This document shows, piece after piece, positions 1 to 7,864 of a stretch of DNA of 64,000 nt (position 1 is its first letter; every line of letters begins with the position of its first letter). The notes below the pieces were generated by a model, which was given only the letters and a program-made list of their open reading frames with translations, searched no databases and was not told the origin of the DNA. The translations under genes and the position numbers were made by a program. The stretch is from Nocardia asteroides (GTDB lineage: Bacteria; Actinomycetota; Actinomycetes; Mycobacteriales; Mycobacteriaceae): the NCBI RefSeq assembly GCF_900637185.1, contig NZ_LR134352.1:1302001-1366000 (forward strand). Direction: 5' to 3'.

Positions 1-238
1 CGTACACACCGGCGTCGAGGTCGGGTTTGCGCACGGCCAGCGTCTGGAAGACGAAGGCCAGCATCAGCATTCCGGTGCCCGCGATCGCCCACGCGATCAG
101 CGCGCCGAAACCGCCGGTGGCCTGCCCGAAGTTGCGCGGCAGCGAGAAGACGCCCGCGCCGACCATGGAGCCGACCACCATCGCCGACAAGGTCAGCAAC
201 GGCATCGTCTTCGTCGCGGTCTGTTCCGAGGTGGCCAT
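1..238 (-). CDS. APC-family amino acid antiporter (N-terminal part)
   Basis: This is the first 79 codons of a gene that continues beyond the left edge. The protein begins MATSEQTATKTMPLLTLSAMV, followed by a glycine-rich GSMVGAGVFSLP stretch and a second hydrophobic helix (ALIAWAIAGTGMLMLAFVF). That is the usual start of basic amino acid/polyamine antiporters of the APC superfamily, especially the ArcD type (arginine/ornithine exchange). It would be an inner-membrane protein. The start has a strong GGAGGAGTAG ribosome binding site just upstream. Substrate cannot be fixed from the N-terminus alone. It shows no link to the sterol genes to its right. Confidence 0.75.
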   Translation of the reverse strand, partial: MATSEQTATKTMPLLTLSAMVVGSMVGAGVFSLPRNFGQATGGFGALIAWAIAGTGMLMLAFVFQTLAVRKPDLDAGVY

Positions 239-499
239 CGCGCTACTCCTCCGGATCGATCCTGCGAGCTGACTGGCCGCGGTCGGCAATCATCGTGCAC
301 ACGGGCGGCGTCGAGGCCCGGACCTGCCGTAGCGCCTCGATCCGCACGTGACCTCCCACGGGGATGGCGATTTCCGGCAAATTCTAAGCGACCATGGGCG
401 GTGGGCGTCGGCTCCGCGCGCCGATCGAGACCGAGGTGTTTCCTGCCGAACCGCTGCGCGGCCCGCCCACCGGGCACCTCCTGGAGCGCGACACCGGGC

Positions 500-723
500 T
501 CACACGAGAGCGGGTGCTCGGTGACCGCCACCGTGGAATGGCGCAACCGCGACACCGGGGCGAGCGGGTCGACCGCGGTGGTCGTGGCGGGCGGACCCGC
601 CGGGCAGACCGGCCGGGCGGTCGGTGTGGTGCTGCCGACGGGCGCGGGATCGAGGCGTCGGTGCGCACCACGCCGCTGGCGCATCTGCCCGGCACGGTGC
701 AATTCACCGTCGACGTGGTCTGA
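500..723 (+). pseudogene. Remnant of a small secreted protein, frameshifted
   Basis: The only gene-like signal in the 650-bp gap between the transporter and ipdC. From about 500 one frame reads CSVTATVEWRNRDTGASG and continues to VVLPTGAG; the next frame continues smoothly as IEASVRTTPLAHLPGTVQF to a stop at 721-723. Adding one G to the GGG run at 646-648 joins the two into one beta-strand-rich C-terminus typical of short secreted actinobacterial proteins of unknown function. No signal peptide or convincing start is visible upstream, so this is probably a decayed gene. A sequencing error could explain the frameshift but not the missing N-terminus. Family assignment is by general resemblance only. 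Confidence 0.4.
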
Positions 724-729
724 AAAGAA

Positions 730-781
730 GAGCACCGGACCGGGCGCGCACTTCGTGGGTGCGGCGTCCGATCCGGTGCTC
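730..781. terminator. Inverted repeat between remnant gene and ipdC
   Basis: Outer arms gagcaccgga (730-739) and tccggtgctc (772-781) are perfectly complementary, and an inner CGCAC/GTGCG pair makes a longer structure. It lies just past the remnant's stop and 110 bp past the end of ipdC, so it could end transcription from either side. There is no T-run. Confidence 0.5.
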
Positions 782-891
782 GATCGCCCCGGTTCGACTC
801 CGACGGTTGGCTCTGGGCCGTCGGGCAGGGCGAGTCCGGCCGGCGGCCGCGCGAATGGTGAGCGCGGCACGCCGGATTCGGTTCTGGGGGG

Positions 892-1974
892 TCAGCCCGC
901 TTCGGGGGCGGGCACGGCGGTGAGCGAGGAGATCGCCTCGATGCGGGCGAGCGCGTCGGTGACGATCTGGTCGATCAGCTCGGCGACCGTGGGCAGGCTG
1001 TCGATGATGCCGGTGACCTGGCCGGCGGGCAGCACGCCCGCGTCGGTGCGGCCTTCGACGAGACCGGCCTTGGTCAGCATCGCCGAGTTGGCCGCCATCA
1101 CGACCTGGGACCAGCTCAGGTCCTTGGTCTTGCGCATCGCGAGGCCGTCGCGCATCAGCGTCGACCACTTCATGCCGGTCATGGACTTGAACTTGGCTGC
1201 GTTGCCGACCGCGGCGGACAGGCCGCGCCAGCCGCCGGAGTGCTCCAGCTTGTCGACCAGTTCGGTGTTCAGCATCCGGTGCGGCATGCCGTCGACCTTC
1301 ACCGAGACCACCGTGTCCTGCAGCCCGCGCGCCAGGTACTCCTGCTTCACGGCATCGGGCACGGTGCTCTCCTGGGTGAGCAGGAAGCGGGTGCCCATCG
1401 CGACGCCGGCGGCGCCGTAGGACAGCGCCGCGGCCAGCCCGCGCCCGTCGAAGAAACCGCCCGCCGCCACCACCGGGATGTCGACCGCGTCGAGCACCGA
1501 GGGCAGCAGCAGCGTGGTGGCGACCGGGCCGGTGTGCCCACCGCCCTCGCCGCCCTGCACGATCACCGCGTCGGCGCCCCAGGAGGCCACCTTCACCGCG
1601 TGCTTGGCGGCGCCGATCGACGGCACCACCACCACACCGGCGTCCTTGAGCTTGGCGATGAGGTCCTTCTTCGGCGCGAGCGCGAAGGAGGCGACCTTGA
1701 CCTGTTCGCGGATGAGCAGGTCGATGCGGTCGACGGCATCGGTCGCGTCGGCGCGGATGTTCACGCCGAACGGTTTGTCGGTGAGCGACTTGGTCTTGGC
1801 GACCGCCGCCTCGAGCTCCTCGAAGGTCATCGTGGCCGAGGCCAGGATGCCGAGCCCGCCCGCGTTGGCGGTGGCGGCGACCAGGCGCGGGCCGGCGACC
1901 CAGCCCATGCCGGTCTGCACGACCGGATGCTCGATCCCGACCAGCTCGGTGAGCGGAGTCCGCAGCCGGCTCAC
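892..1974 (-). CDS. ipdC: IpdC, flavin-dependent enzyme of steroid ring C/D degradation
   Basis: A 360-aa protein of the nitronate monooxygenase/2-nitropropane dioxygenase fold. Visible family features are the N-terminal GIEHPVVQTGMGWV, the GGLGILAS turn, the central VQGGEGGGHTG and the phosphate-binding AAGGFFDGRGLAAAL near residue 190. In mycobacteria the orthologue (Rv3553) introduces a double bond into the bicyclic steroid remnant (5-OH-HIC-CoA) before ring opening. The assignment is strengthened by its place as last gene of echA20-ipdA-ipdB-ipdC. The GTG start at 1974 is chosen because AGAGGAGACAGC precedes it and the protein then begins SRLRTPLTELVGI; the open frame upstream does not look coding. 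It should be under KstR2 control from the promoter at about 4540. Confidence 0.9.
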   Translation of the reverse strand: MSRLRTPLTELVGIEHPVVQTGMGWVAGPRLVAATANAGGLGILASATMTFEELEAAVAKTKSLTDKPFGVNIRADATDAVDRIDLLIREQVKVASFALAPKKDLIAKLKDAGVVVVPSIGAAKHAVKVASWGADAVIVQGGEGGGHTGPVATTLLLPSVLDAVDIPVVAAGGFFDGRGLAAALSYGAAGVAMGTRFLLTQESTVPDAVKQEYLARGLQDTVVSVKVDGMPHRMLNTELVDKLEHSGGWRGLSAAVGNAAKFKSMTGMKWSTLMRDGLAMRKTKDLSWSQVVMAANSAMLTKAGLVEGRTDAGVLPAGQVTGIIDSLPTVAELIDQIVTDALARIEAISSLTAVPAPEAG

Positions 1975-2045
1975 GCTGTCTCCTCTCGGCGTGCTCGGGC
2001 GGCCTACGTGGTTACGCTCCGCTGCCGCCTCCGGCCGCTGACCGC

Positions 2046-2846
2046 TCACGCCGCCACTTCCTTCTCACGGAAACCCTTGGGGTCGAGCACGGTCCGGATG
2101 ATCCGCAGCTCTTCCTCGGTGGGCAGACGGGTCTCGCCCGCCTCGGCCAGCCCGGCGATCTCGAAGGAGGTGTTCTCCGCGACCTCGTCGGCGCGCACGC
2201 CCGGATGCAGCGACAGCGCCCGCATGGTGTGCCCGGGTCCGCCGAAGTCGAACACGCCCAGGTTCGACACCACCCGGTGCAGGTGGTGGAAGCGGAAGGC
2301 TGGGTTCTCCGGGTCGACCTTGTCGTAGCCGACGCCGGAGACGATGTCGACCTTGTCGCAGAACACCCTGGCGTTGTGCTTGGGGACGAAGTAGCTGGTG
2401 GCGTGGTTGATCGTGTTGCCGGGCGCGCCGCGCACACCGAACATCTGCCGGGTCGGCTGCTGCAGCGGGCCGAAGGCGGACAGGTTCTGGTTGCCGTAGC
2501 GGTCGAGCTGGTTGGCGCCCATCACCACGTGCCTGCGGCCGGAGGCGACCACGTCGAACACCTTGGAGAACGGGATCCAGCCCTCGACGGGAGCCTTGGC
2601 GCCGATCGCGGGGACCTCGGCGAAGAACAGCGCCTCGCCGTCGGACAGCAGCAGGTCGGGCTCGAAGGTGAGCCGGGCCAGCCGGGCGCCGATGGTGGTG
2701 ACCGTCGACATCGGGCTCGCCATGATCTCACCGGCTCCGCGGAAGATCTCCGCGGCGGCCACGACGCAGACCTCGGCACGGGTGATGTGCCCGCCCGTCT
2801 CCTGGCCGCCACCCCTCACGGAATCGCCTAGCGATGCTGTACTCAT
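2046..2846 (-). CDS. ipdB: IpdB, beta subunit of COCHEA-CoA hydrolase
   Basis: 266 aa, related to the beta subunit of class I CoA transferases. With IpdA it forms the IpdAB enzyme that hydrolyses the last steroid ring (ring C of COCHEA-CoA), giving a linear acyl-CoA for beta-oxidation; in spite of the fold it is a hydrolase. The N-terminal part (ITRAEVCVVAAAEIFRGAGE), the LLLSDGEALFF strand and the C-terminal GGPGHTMRALSLHPG segment are family-typical. The ATG at 2846 overlaps the ipdA stop by ATGA, so the two subunits are translationally coupled. It is followed by ipdC after a 71-bp gap. Confidence 0.92.
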   Translation of the reverse strand: MSTASLGDSVRGGGQETGGHITRAEVCVVAAAEIFRGAGEIMASPMSTVTTIGARLARLTFEPDLLLSDGEALFFAEVPAIGAKAPVEGWIPFSKVFDVVASGRRHVVMGANQLDRYGNQNLSAFGPLQQPTRQMFGVRGAPGNTINHATSYFVPKHNARVFCDKVDIVSGVGYDKVDPENPAFRFHHLHRVVSNLGVFDFGGPGHTMRALSLHPGVRADEVAENTSFEIAGLAEAGETRLPTEEELRIIRTVLDPKGFREKEVAA

Positions 2847-3721
2847 TTCTGCTCCTCGGCGAAAGCGTGGACGGCGGCTTGGTATTCGGCTTCGGAGACA
2901 TCCAGGTAGCGGGCCTTGAACTCGGCCCACGACTCGGGCGTCTTCGCGGCTTCCACGTAGTGCTTCTGGAACTTCTCGTCGCGGCCGTAGCTGCCGGAGA
3001 AGGTGAAGTGCGCGCCGCCCGGTGCCTCGACGACACCGTCGACGAGCATGCGGTTGAGGATGATCGCCTGCTGGGGAACGGCTTTCACCAGCTCCTCGGT
3101 CTCCACGACGCGATCCACCGACACGTAGCGCTTCTCGGCGGCCAGGCAGTACAGGTCGTCGAAGTACGGGTCGACGCCGGTGTAGGCGGCGTTGCCGTGC
3201 TTGTCGGCCAGGTCCAGGTGGACGAAGGCGGCGTCCAGGTTCAGCGCGGGCATCGCCACCAGGGTCTCGGTCCGGCCGTCGGCAGCCGGGTACGGCGAGC
3301 GCACGGTCGACAGCTCGCCCTCCCAGAAGTCGACCACCGCGGAACCGAGGCCCGCCCGGATCGGCAGGAACGGCAGCCGGGCGGCGGCGGCCTGCAGGCC
3401 GCACTTGACCATGCCCTCGTCCATCTCGCGCACGGTGATCTCGCCGCCGGTGCGCGCCTTGGCGAACCACGGATCGTAGAACGGCGCCGAGTCCAGGGAG
3501 ACGAAGCCGTAGTACGCCTTGCGCACCTTGCCCGCCGAGCACAGCAGACCCAGGTCGGGGCCGCCGTAGGTCACCACGGTGAGATCGGTGACGTCGGACC
3601 GCAGCAGGGCGCGCACCAGTGCCATCGGCTTGCGCCGCGAGCCCCAGCCGCCGAGGCCGATGGTCATTCCGCTGCGCAGCTCGCCGACCACCTCGTCGAG
3701 CGTCATTCGCTTGTCGCGCAT
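2843..3721 (-). CDS. ipdA: IpdA, alpha subunit of COCHEA-CoA hydrolase
   Basis: 292 aa, CoA-transferase alpha-subunit fold, with the glycine-rich loop GLGGWGSRRKPMALVRALL near residue 22 that distinguishes IpdA from ordinary CoA transferases. The EITVREMDEGM segment places Glu102 where the catalytic glutamate of characterised IpdAB enzymes is expected. The function is steroid ring C opening together with IpdB. The gene is second in the echA20 operon, 6 bp after echA20, and overlaps ipdB by 4 bp. The ATG at 3721 begins MRDKRMTLDEVVGEL. The same four-gene order exists in M. tuberculosis (Rv3550-Rv3553). Confidence 0.93.
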   Translation of the reverse strand: MRDKRMTLDEVVGELRSGMTIGLGGWGSRRKPMALVRALLRSDVTDLTVVTYGGPDLGLLCSAGKVRKAYYGFVSLDSAPFYDPWFAKARTGGEITVREMDEGMVKCGLQAAAARLPFLPIRAGLGSAVVDFWEGELSTVRSPYPAADGRTETLVAMPALNLDAAFVHLDLADKHGNAAYTGVDPYFDDLYCLAAEKRYVSVDRVVETEELVKAVPQQAIILNRMLVDGVVEAPGGAHFTFSGSYGRDEKFQKHYVEAAKTPESWAEFKARYLDVSEAEYQAAVHAFAEEQK

Positions 3722-3727
3722 AGCGTC

Positions 3728-4492
3728 TCAGTTCTCCTTCTTCTGCGCGGCGAGGTCGTCGTCGAAGCGGGCCCTGATCTCGTCGGCCACGCCCGCGAGG
3801 TTGAGCTCCATCGTGAAGCCCTGCTCGTAGCGGTAGGAGCGGTGCACGTCCTGCACGTCGATGCCGTTGAGCGCGCGCTTGGCGGCCCGGATCACGCGAC
3901 CGTCCTTGTTCGCGATGTTCTTCGCGACCTCCATGGCGGCGGCGTCGAGTTCGGCGCGCGGCACCACCTTGTAGACCGAGCCGTAGTGGTGCAGCTGCTG
4001 GGCGGTGAGCTTGCCGGCGGTGTAGAACATGGTCCGCATCAGGTGCTGGGGGACCAGCCGGGCCAGGTGGGTGGCCGCGCCCAGCGCGCCACGGTCCACC
4101 TCGGGCAGGCCGAAGGTGGCGTCGTCGGAGGCCACGATCACGTCGGAGTTGCCGACCAGGCCGATGCCGCCGCCCAGGCAGAACCCGTTGACGGCGGTGA
4201 CGACCGGAACCTGGCAGTCGTAGACGGCCGCGAAGGCGTCGAAGCAGCCGTGGTTGGCGCGGATCAGCGCGGTGTGGCCGGTGTCGGCGTTCATCTCCTT
4301 GATGTCGACGCCGGCGTTGAAGCCACGGCCCTCGGCCCGCAGGACGACCACCCGGGTCTCCGGATTACGGCCTGCCTCCCGGACCGCGTCGGCCAGGGCG
4401 AACCAACCGTCGGACGGCAGTGCGTTGACCGGCGGGTAGTCGACTGTGACGACTTCGACGCCCTCGGTTTCGGTGTGACGGTTTATCCCCAT
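3728..4492 (-). CDS. echA20: EchA20, ring-opening enoyl-CoA hydratase-family hydrolase
   Basis: Crotonase-fold protein of 254 aa. The two oxyanion-hole regions are visible as GRGFNAGVDIKEM and GFCLGGGIGLVGNSD, followed by FGLPEVDRGALGAATHL. In the cholesterol pathway EchA20 hydrolyses ring D of HIEC-CoA. It is the first gene of the leftward operon and faces an SDR gene across a 71-bp gap with a KstR2-like operator. I chose the ATG at 4492 (MGINRHTE); another in-frame ATG lies at 4504, with little to separate them. The coding frame runs further upstream but enters the operator region. Confidence 0.9.
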   Translation of the reverse strand: MGINRHTETEGVEVVTVDYPPVNALPSDGWFALADAVREAGRNPETRVVVLRAEGRGFNAGVDIKEMNADTGHTALIRANHGCFDAFAAVYDCQVPVVTAVNGFCLGGGIGLVGNSDVIVASDDATFGLPEVDRGALGAATHLARLVPQHLMRTMFYTAGKLTAQQLHHYGSVYKVVPRAELDAAAMEVAKNIANKDGRVIRAAKRALNGIDVQDVHRSYRYEQGFTMELNLAGVADEIRARFDDDLAAQKKEN

Positions 4493-4534
4493 CGCATGTC
4501 CCATCGTGCGCGACTCGGGCCAACCCCGAGACAA

Positions 4535-4552
4535 AGCAAGCAATTGCTTGGT
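4535..4552. promoter_or_regulatory. KstR2-like operator, echA20/SDR divergent promoter
   Basis: AGCAAGCAATTGCTTGGT contains the perfect 14-bp palindrome CAAGCAATTGCTTG at 4537-4550. The outer A-n-CAAG ... CTTG-n-T matches the published KstR2 consensus AnCAAGnnCTTGnT, except that the centre is six bases instead of two. The position, between two transcription units that KstR2 controls in mycobacteria, supports it. A TANNNT -10 (TAGGTT, 4552-4557) overlaps its right edge and precedes the GTG at 4564 by 6 nt. Confidence 0.7.
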
Positions 4553-4563
4553 AGGTTAGCACG

Positions 4564-5340
4564 GTGGCTGTAGAAATCGACCTTTCCGAGCAGATCGTTC
4601 TGGTGACGGGTGGTGTGCGTGGCGTCGGCGCCGGAATCAGCCGGGCCTTCCTCGCCGCGGGCGCGACCGTGCTGACCTGCGCGCGCAGGCCCGCCGACGA
4701 ACCGATCACGGTGGGGGATCGCGGCACCGAACACTTCACCTGCGATGTGCGCGATCCCGACGCCGTCGCCGCGATGTTCGCCGAGATCGTCGCCAGGCAC
4801 GGCCGGATCGACCACGTGGTGAACAACGCGGGCGGCGCCCCGTTCGCCCTGGCCGACGCCGCGAGCCCGAAGTTCCACGCCAAGATCGTGGAGCTGAATC
4901 TGCTCGCGCCGCTGCTCATCTCGCAGCAGGCCAACGCGGTGATGCAGAAGCAGGACGCGGGCGGCTCGATCGTGATGATCACCAGCGTCAGCGGGCACCG
5001 GCCCTCGCCGGGCACCGCGGCCTACGGCGCGGCCAAGGCGGGCCTGGACAACCTGGCCACGTCCCTCGCCGTCGAATGGGCGCCACGCGTGCGGCTCAAC
5101 TCCGTGGTCGTCGGCCCGGTGGAGACCGAACTCAGCCACCTGCACTACGGCGACGCCGACGGGGTGGCCGCGGTCGCCCAGACGGTGCCGATGGGCAGGC
5201 TGGCCAGCCCGGCCGACGTCGGCAACGCCGCGCTGTTCCTCGCCTCGCCGCTGGCCGCGCACGTCAGCGGCGCGACGCTGCTCGTCCACGGCGGCGGGGA
5301 ACGCCCCGCCTTCCTCGACGCCGCCAACGCCAACCACTAG
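4564..5340 (+). CDS. Short-chain dehydrogenase/reductase of the KstR2 regulon (Rv3549c-like)
   Basis: Classical SDR of 258 aa: cofactor loop TGGVRGVGAGIS near residue 16, NNAGG near 90, catalytic Ser in MITSVSGH and YGAAKAG with the Tyr and Lys. It presumably oxidises or reduces a hydroxyl/keto group on a ring C/D degradation intermediate; the exact substrate is not known from the sequence. It is divergent from echA20, in the position of Rv3549c. There is no Shine-Dalgarno sequence. The GTG follows a -10 hexamer (TAGGTT) by 6 nt, which fits a leaderless mRNA repressed by the adjoining operator. Confidence 0.87.
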   Translation: MAVEIDLSEQIVLVTGGVRGVGAGISRAFLAAGATVLTCARRPADEPITVGDRGTEHFTCDVRDPDAVAAMFAEIVARHGRIDHVVNNAGGAPFALADAASPKFHAKIVELNLLAPLLISQQANAVMQKQDAGGSIVMITSVSGHRPSPGTAAYGAAKAGLDNLATSLAVEWAPRVRLNSVVVGPVETELSHLHYGDADGVAAVAQTVPMGRLASPADVGNAALFLASPLAAHVSGATLLVHGGGERPAFLDAANANH

Positions 5341-5358
5341 ACCCAACCCAACCACCAC

Positions 5359-5449
5359 GGTTTCCGGCCGCCTCGCGTCCGAGGGGCGAGACGGAACGCC
5401 GCAGGCGCAGTATCGCCCCTCGGACGCGAGGTCACGAGGCCGGAAACCC
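5359..5449. repeat. Long inverted repeat between the two SDR genes
   Basis: A large hairpin fills most of the 143-bp gap. A perfect 18-bp inner pair lies at 5372-5389 and 5413-5430, and an outer 11-bp pair (ggtttccggcc at 5359-5369, ggccggaaacc at 5438-5448) continues it after a small bulge. The loop is 23 nt. It is far larger than the other terminators in the window and has no U-run. It may be a mobile palindromic repeat (REP-like) or an mRNA-processing/attenuation structure that separates expression of the two SDRs. Confidence 0.75.
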
Positions 5450-5483
5450 GCGGCACCAGCCGCCAGAGATACAGGAGCTTCAC

Positions 5484-6395
5484 ATGGACGACCAGCAGAT
5501 CTGCGCCGGCCGCACCGTCATCGTCACCGGCGCGGGCCGCGGGATCGGCCGCGCGCACGCGCTGGCCTTCGCCGCGGCGGGCGCGCGCGTGGTGGTCAAC
5601 GACGTCGGCACCGCGCTGGACGGCGCCGCCACCACCGAGACCCCCGCGCAGCAGGTCGTCGACGAGATCGTCGCCGCCGGGGGCGAGGCCGTGGCCAACT
5701 ACGACGACGTCGCCGACTGGGAGGGCGCCCGCCGCCTGATCCGCCAAGCCGTCGACACCTTCGGTGGGCTGGACGTGCTGGTCAACAACGCGGGCTTCGT
5801 GCGCGACCGGATGCTGGTCAACCTGGGCGAAGACGAGTGGGACGCGGTGGTGCGCGTGCACCTCAAGGGCCACTTCGCCACCATGCGGCACGCGGCCGAG
5901 TACTGGCGCGGTGAGTCGAAGGCCGGTCGTCCGGTCGACGCCCGCGTCATCAACACCAGCTCCGGCGCCGGCCTGCAGGGCAGCGTCGGCCAGGGCAACT
6001 ACGGCGCGGCCAAGGCGGGCATCGCCGGTCTCACCCTGACCGCGGCGGCCGAGTTCGGCCGTTACGGCGTCACCGTGAACGCGATCGCCCCCGCGGCCCG
6101 CACCCGGATGACCGAGACCGTCTTCGCCGACACCATGGCCGCGCCCGACGCGGGCTTCGACGCCATGGCCCCGGAGAACGTCTCCCCGCTGGTGGTGTGG
6201 CTCGGCAGCACCGAGTCGGCCGGGGTGACCGGCCGGATGTTCGAGGTCGAAGGCGGAAAGGTCGGCCTGGCGCAGGGCTGGCGCCACGGTGCCCCGGTCG
6301 ACCGCGGCGCCCGCTGGAACCCCGCCGAGCTGGGCCCGGTCGTCGCCGAACTGATCGAGAAGGGCGTGCCGCCGGAGCCGGTGTACGGCGCATAG
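5484..6395 (+). CDS. Short-chain dehydrogenase/reductase of the KstR2 regulon (Rv3548c-like)
   Basis: SDR of 303 aa with TGAGRGIGRAHAL, NNAGF, the serine in INTSSGAGL and YGAAKAGIAGL. A C-terminal extension of about 40 residues (MFEVEGGKVGLAQGW onward) is found in the larger, MFE-like SDRs such as Hsd4A. It follows the first SDR and matches the M. tuberculosis order Rv3549c-Rv3548c. An AGGAG precedes the ATG by 7 nt. The role is probably a hydroxyacyl-type dehydrogenation in ring C/D catabolism; the substrate is inferred only from context. Transcription ends in the hairpin at 6407-6440. Confidence 0.87.
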   Translation: MDDQQICAGRTVIVTGAGRGIGRAHALAFAAAGARVVVNDVGTALDGAATTETPAQQVVDEIVAAGGEAVANYDDVADWEGARRLIRQAVDTFGGLDVLVNNAGFVRDRMLVNLGEDEWDAVVRVHLKGHFATMRHAAEYWRGESKAGRPVDARVINTSSGAGLQGSVGQGNYGAAKAGIAGLTLTAAAEFGRYGVTVNAIAPAARTRMTETVFADTMAAPDAGFDAMAPENVSPLVVWLGSTESAGVTGRMFEVEGGKVGLAQGWRHGAPVDRGARWNPAELGPVVAELIEKGVPPEPVYGA

Positions 6396-6406
6396 CAAAC
6401 CTCCTG

Positions 6407-6440
6407 AGCCCAGGTCGGAGATATGTCTCCGGCCTGGGCT
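6407..6440 (+). terminator. Terminator after the SDR pair
   Basis: Arms agcccaggtcggag (6407-6420) and ctccggcctgggct (6427-6440) pair with one G-U and a 6-nt loop (atatgt), 11 bp after the stop codon. Only a short U-stretch follows. Confidence 0.7.
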
Positions 6441-6596
6441 TATGGCATGTCACACGCGTTCAGGGGGCTGGACGACTCTTGCGCTCTTCTGCGTGGAATC
6501 AACGGTGGGTTTACTATGGGCTACTGTTCGTCGATCCCGGAATGTGTCGCGACCGGGGGTATTGCTGCGCTGAAAAACTAAGGGGATGACAAGCGC

Positions 6597-7853
6597 ATGG
6601 CCGTTGGTCGCATCTTGCGCGTGCTTGCCGCTGCGAGCGTGTTGGCCGGTTCCGCGCTACTCGGGCCCGCCGTCGCGTTCGCCGCGCCGGAGAAGCCACC
6701 CACTCCCGCCGCTCAGGCGCCCGGGAGCGGTAGCAGTGGCAACGGCAGCAACGGTCAGGGCGACAGCGGTCCGACCACCGGCAACGGCAAACCCCAGGAG
6801 TTGCGGCTGCCCAGCGGTTCGGCAGGCGGTGACCAAGGCACCCAGGGCGGTGACGACAGTCAGGGCGTCGGCACCGACCCCGTCGATCCACAGCGGCCAG
6901 CGGGCGCGCCGGTCGCGGGCGAGGGTGAGTGGCAGCCGCTGACGATTCCCGGCCAGTCCACCGCCGATGTTCCCAAGAAAGAGGTCGCGGGCACCGGCTC
7001 CGCGGCCGCCGGTTCGGCCGCCGCCGCGGGTTCGGCGGGCGCTGCCGCGGTCCTCGGCACCGGTTCGGCGGGCATCGGCCTGCTGATCGGCACCGGTTCG
7101 GCCGGTGTCGGCGCCATCCTCGGCACCGGCTCGGCCGGTGTGGCCGCCGTCCTCGGTACCGGTTCCGCCGGCGCCGCCGCGGTCCTCGGTACCGGTTCCG
7201 CCGGTGCCGCCGCAGTGCTCGGTACCGGTTCGGCGGGCGCCGCCGCCGTGCTCGGGACCGGCTCGGCAGCAGTCGGCTCCGCCGCCGTCGGCACCGGCTC
7301 GGCCGCGCTCGGCCTCGGTGCCGCGCTGCTCGGAACCGGTTCCGCCGCAGTGGGTTCCGCCGGTATCGGTTCGGCAGCCGTCGGCTCCGCCGGCGCGGGC
7401 TCGGCGGCGGTCGGCTCCGCGGCCGTCGGTTCGGCCGCGGTCGGTTCGGCCTCGCCGCTGCTGTTGCTGCTGATCCCCCTCCCGTCGGTCCCGGCCGCGC
7501 CCGCGTTGCCGCCGATCGCCATTCCGCCCGCGCCCACCGCACCGTCGGTGCCCTCGGTGCCGAATATCGTTGTGGCCGCACCGGTTCCGCCGGAAGCGCC
7601 AGCAGCGCCCGCACCCGCCGCGGCACCTGCCGCCGCCCCGGCGCCGGCTCCGGCCGCCGCGCCGAACCACGCTTTCAAGCCGACCAGTGACAACAGCGGG
7701 CTGCCCGAGCCCAAACTGCTGTCGGTGATCGGTGGGCTGATCGCCCTGACACTGGCCGGAACCGGTTCGGGCGCAGTGAGTTTCCAAGGTGCCGCGGCTG
7801 CCCAGGCTCGGGTCAACGCGGCGCGTGCCGAATTCTTCGGACCCAGGTCGTGA
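6597..7853 (+). CDS. Secreted protein with 11-residue GTGSAG repeats
   Basis: 418 aa, not recognised as a named family. Layout: an N-terminal signal peptide (MAVGRILRVLAAASVLAGSA, cleavage near AFA-APEK), a Gly/Ser/Asn-rich linker, six exact-length 11-residue repeats GTGSAGxxxVL (residues 154-219) and looser GSAAV copies to about 285. Next come a short LLLLL segment, a Pro/Ala-rich stretch and a C-terminal hydrophobic helix (LLSVIGGLIALTLAGTG) with a short tail. The repeats alternate small and hydrophobic residues as in glycine-zipper or self-assembling proteins. A good AGGGGA site precedes the ATG. It is the first gene of a tight operon with a metallopeptidase and a membrane protein. The function is unknown; a surface or membrane-assembled structural protein is an inference. 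Confidence 0.8.
   Translation: MAVGRILRVLAAASVLAGSALLGPAVAFAAPEKPPTPAAQAPGSGSSGNGSNGQGDSGPTTGNGKPQELRLPSGSAGGDQGTQGGDDSQGVGTDPVDPQRPAGAPVAGEGEWQPLTIPGQSTADVPKKEVAGTGSAAAGSAAAAGSAGAAAVLGTGSAGIGLLIGTGSAGVGAILGTGSAGVAAVLGTGSAGAAAVLGTGSAGAAAVLGTGSAGAAAVLGTGSAAVGSAAVGTGSAALGLGAALLGTGSAAVGSAGIGSAAVGSAGAGSAAVGSAAVGSAAVGSASPLLLLLIPLPSVPAAPALPPIAIPPAPTAPSVPSVPNIVVAAPVPPEAPAAPAPAAAPAAAPAPAPAAAPNHAFKPTSDNSGLPEPKLLSVIGGLIALTLAGTGSGAVSFQGAAAAQARVNAARAEFFGPRS
7056..7253 (+). repeat. Six tandem 33-bp coding repeats
   Basis: Six consecutive 33-bp units (7056, 7089, 7122, 7155, 7188, 7221), each encoding GTGSAG plus five small or hydrophobic residues. The last three units encode identical GTGSAGAAAVL peptides with different synonymous codons. 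The repeat is therefore kept at protein level, but the array could still change copy number by slippage. Confidence 0.85.
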
Positions 7854-7864
7854 GGGGATCTTCG

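Noticed and set aside
193..870. Long minus-strand frame between the transporter and ipdC
   Set aside because: Pro/Arg-rich translation without domains; it overlaps the start of the transporter gene and the hairpin at 730-781.
7056..7460. GTGSA/GSAAV repeats as a CRISPR-like or non-coding repeat array
   Set aside because: The units are contiguous without spacers, stay in one reading frame and encode near-identical peptides in a gene with signal peptide and ribosome binding site.
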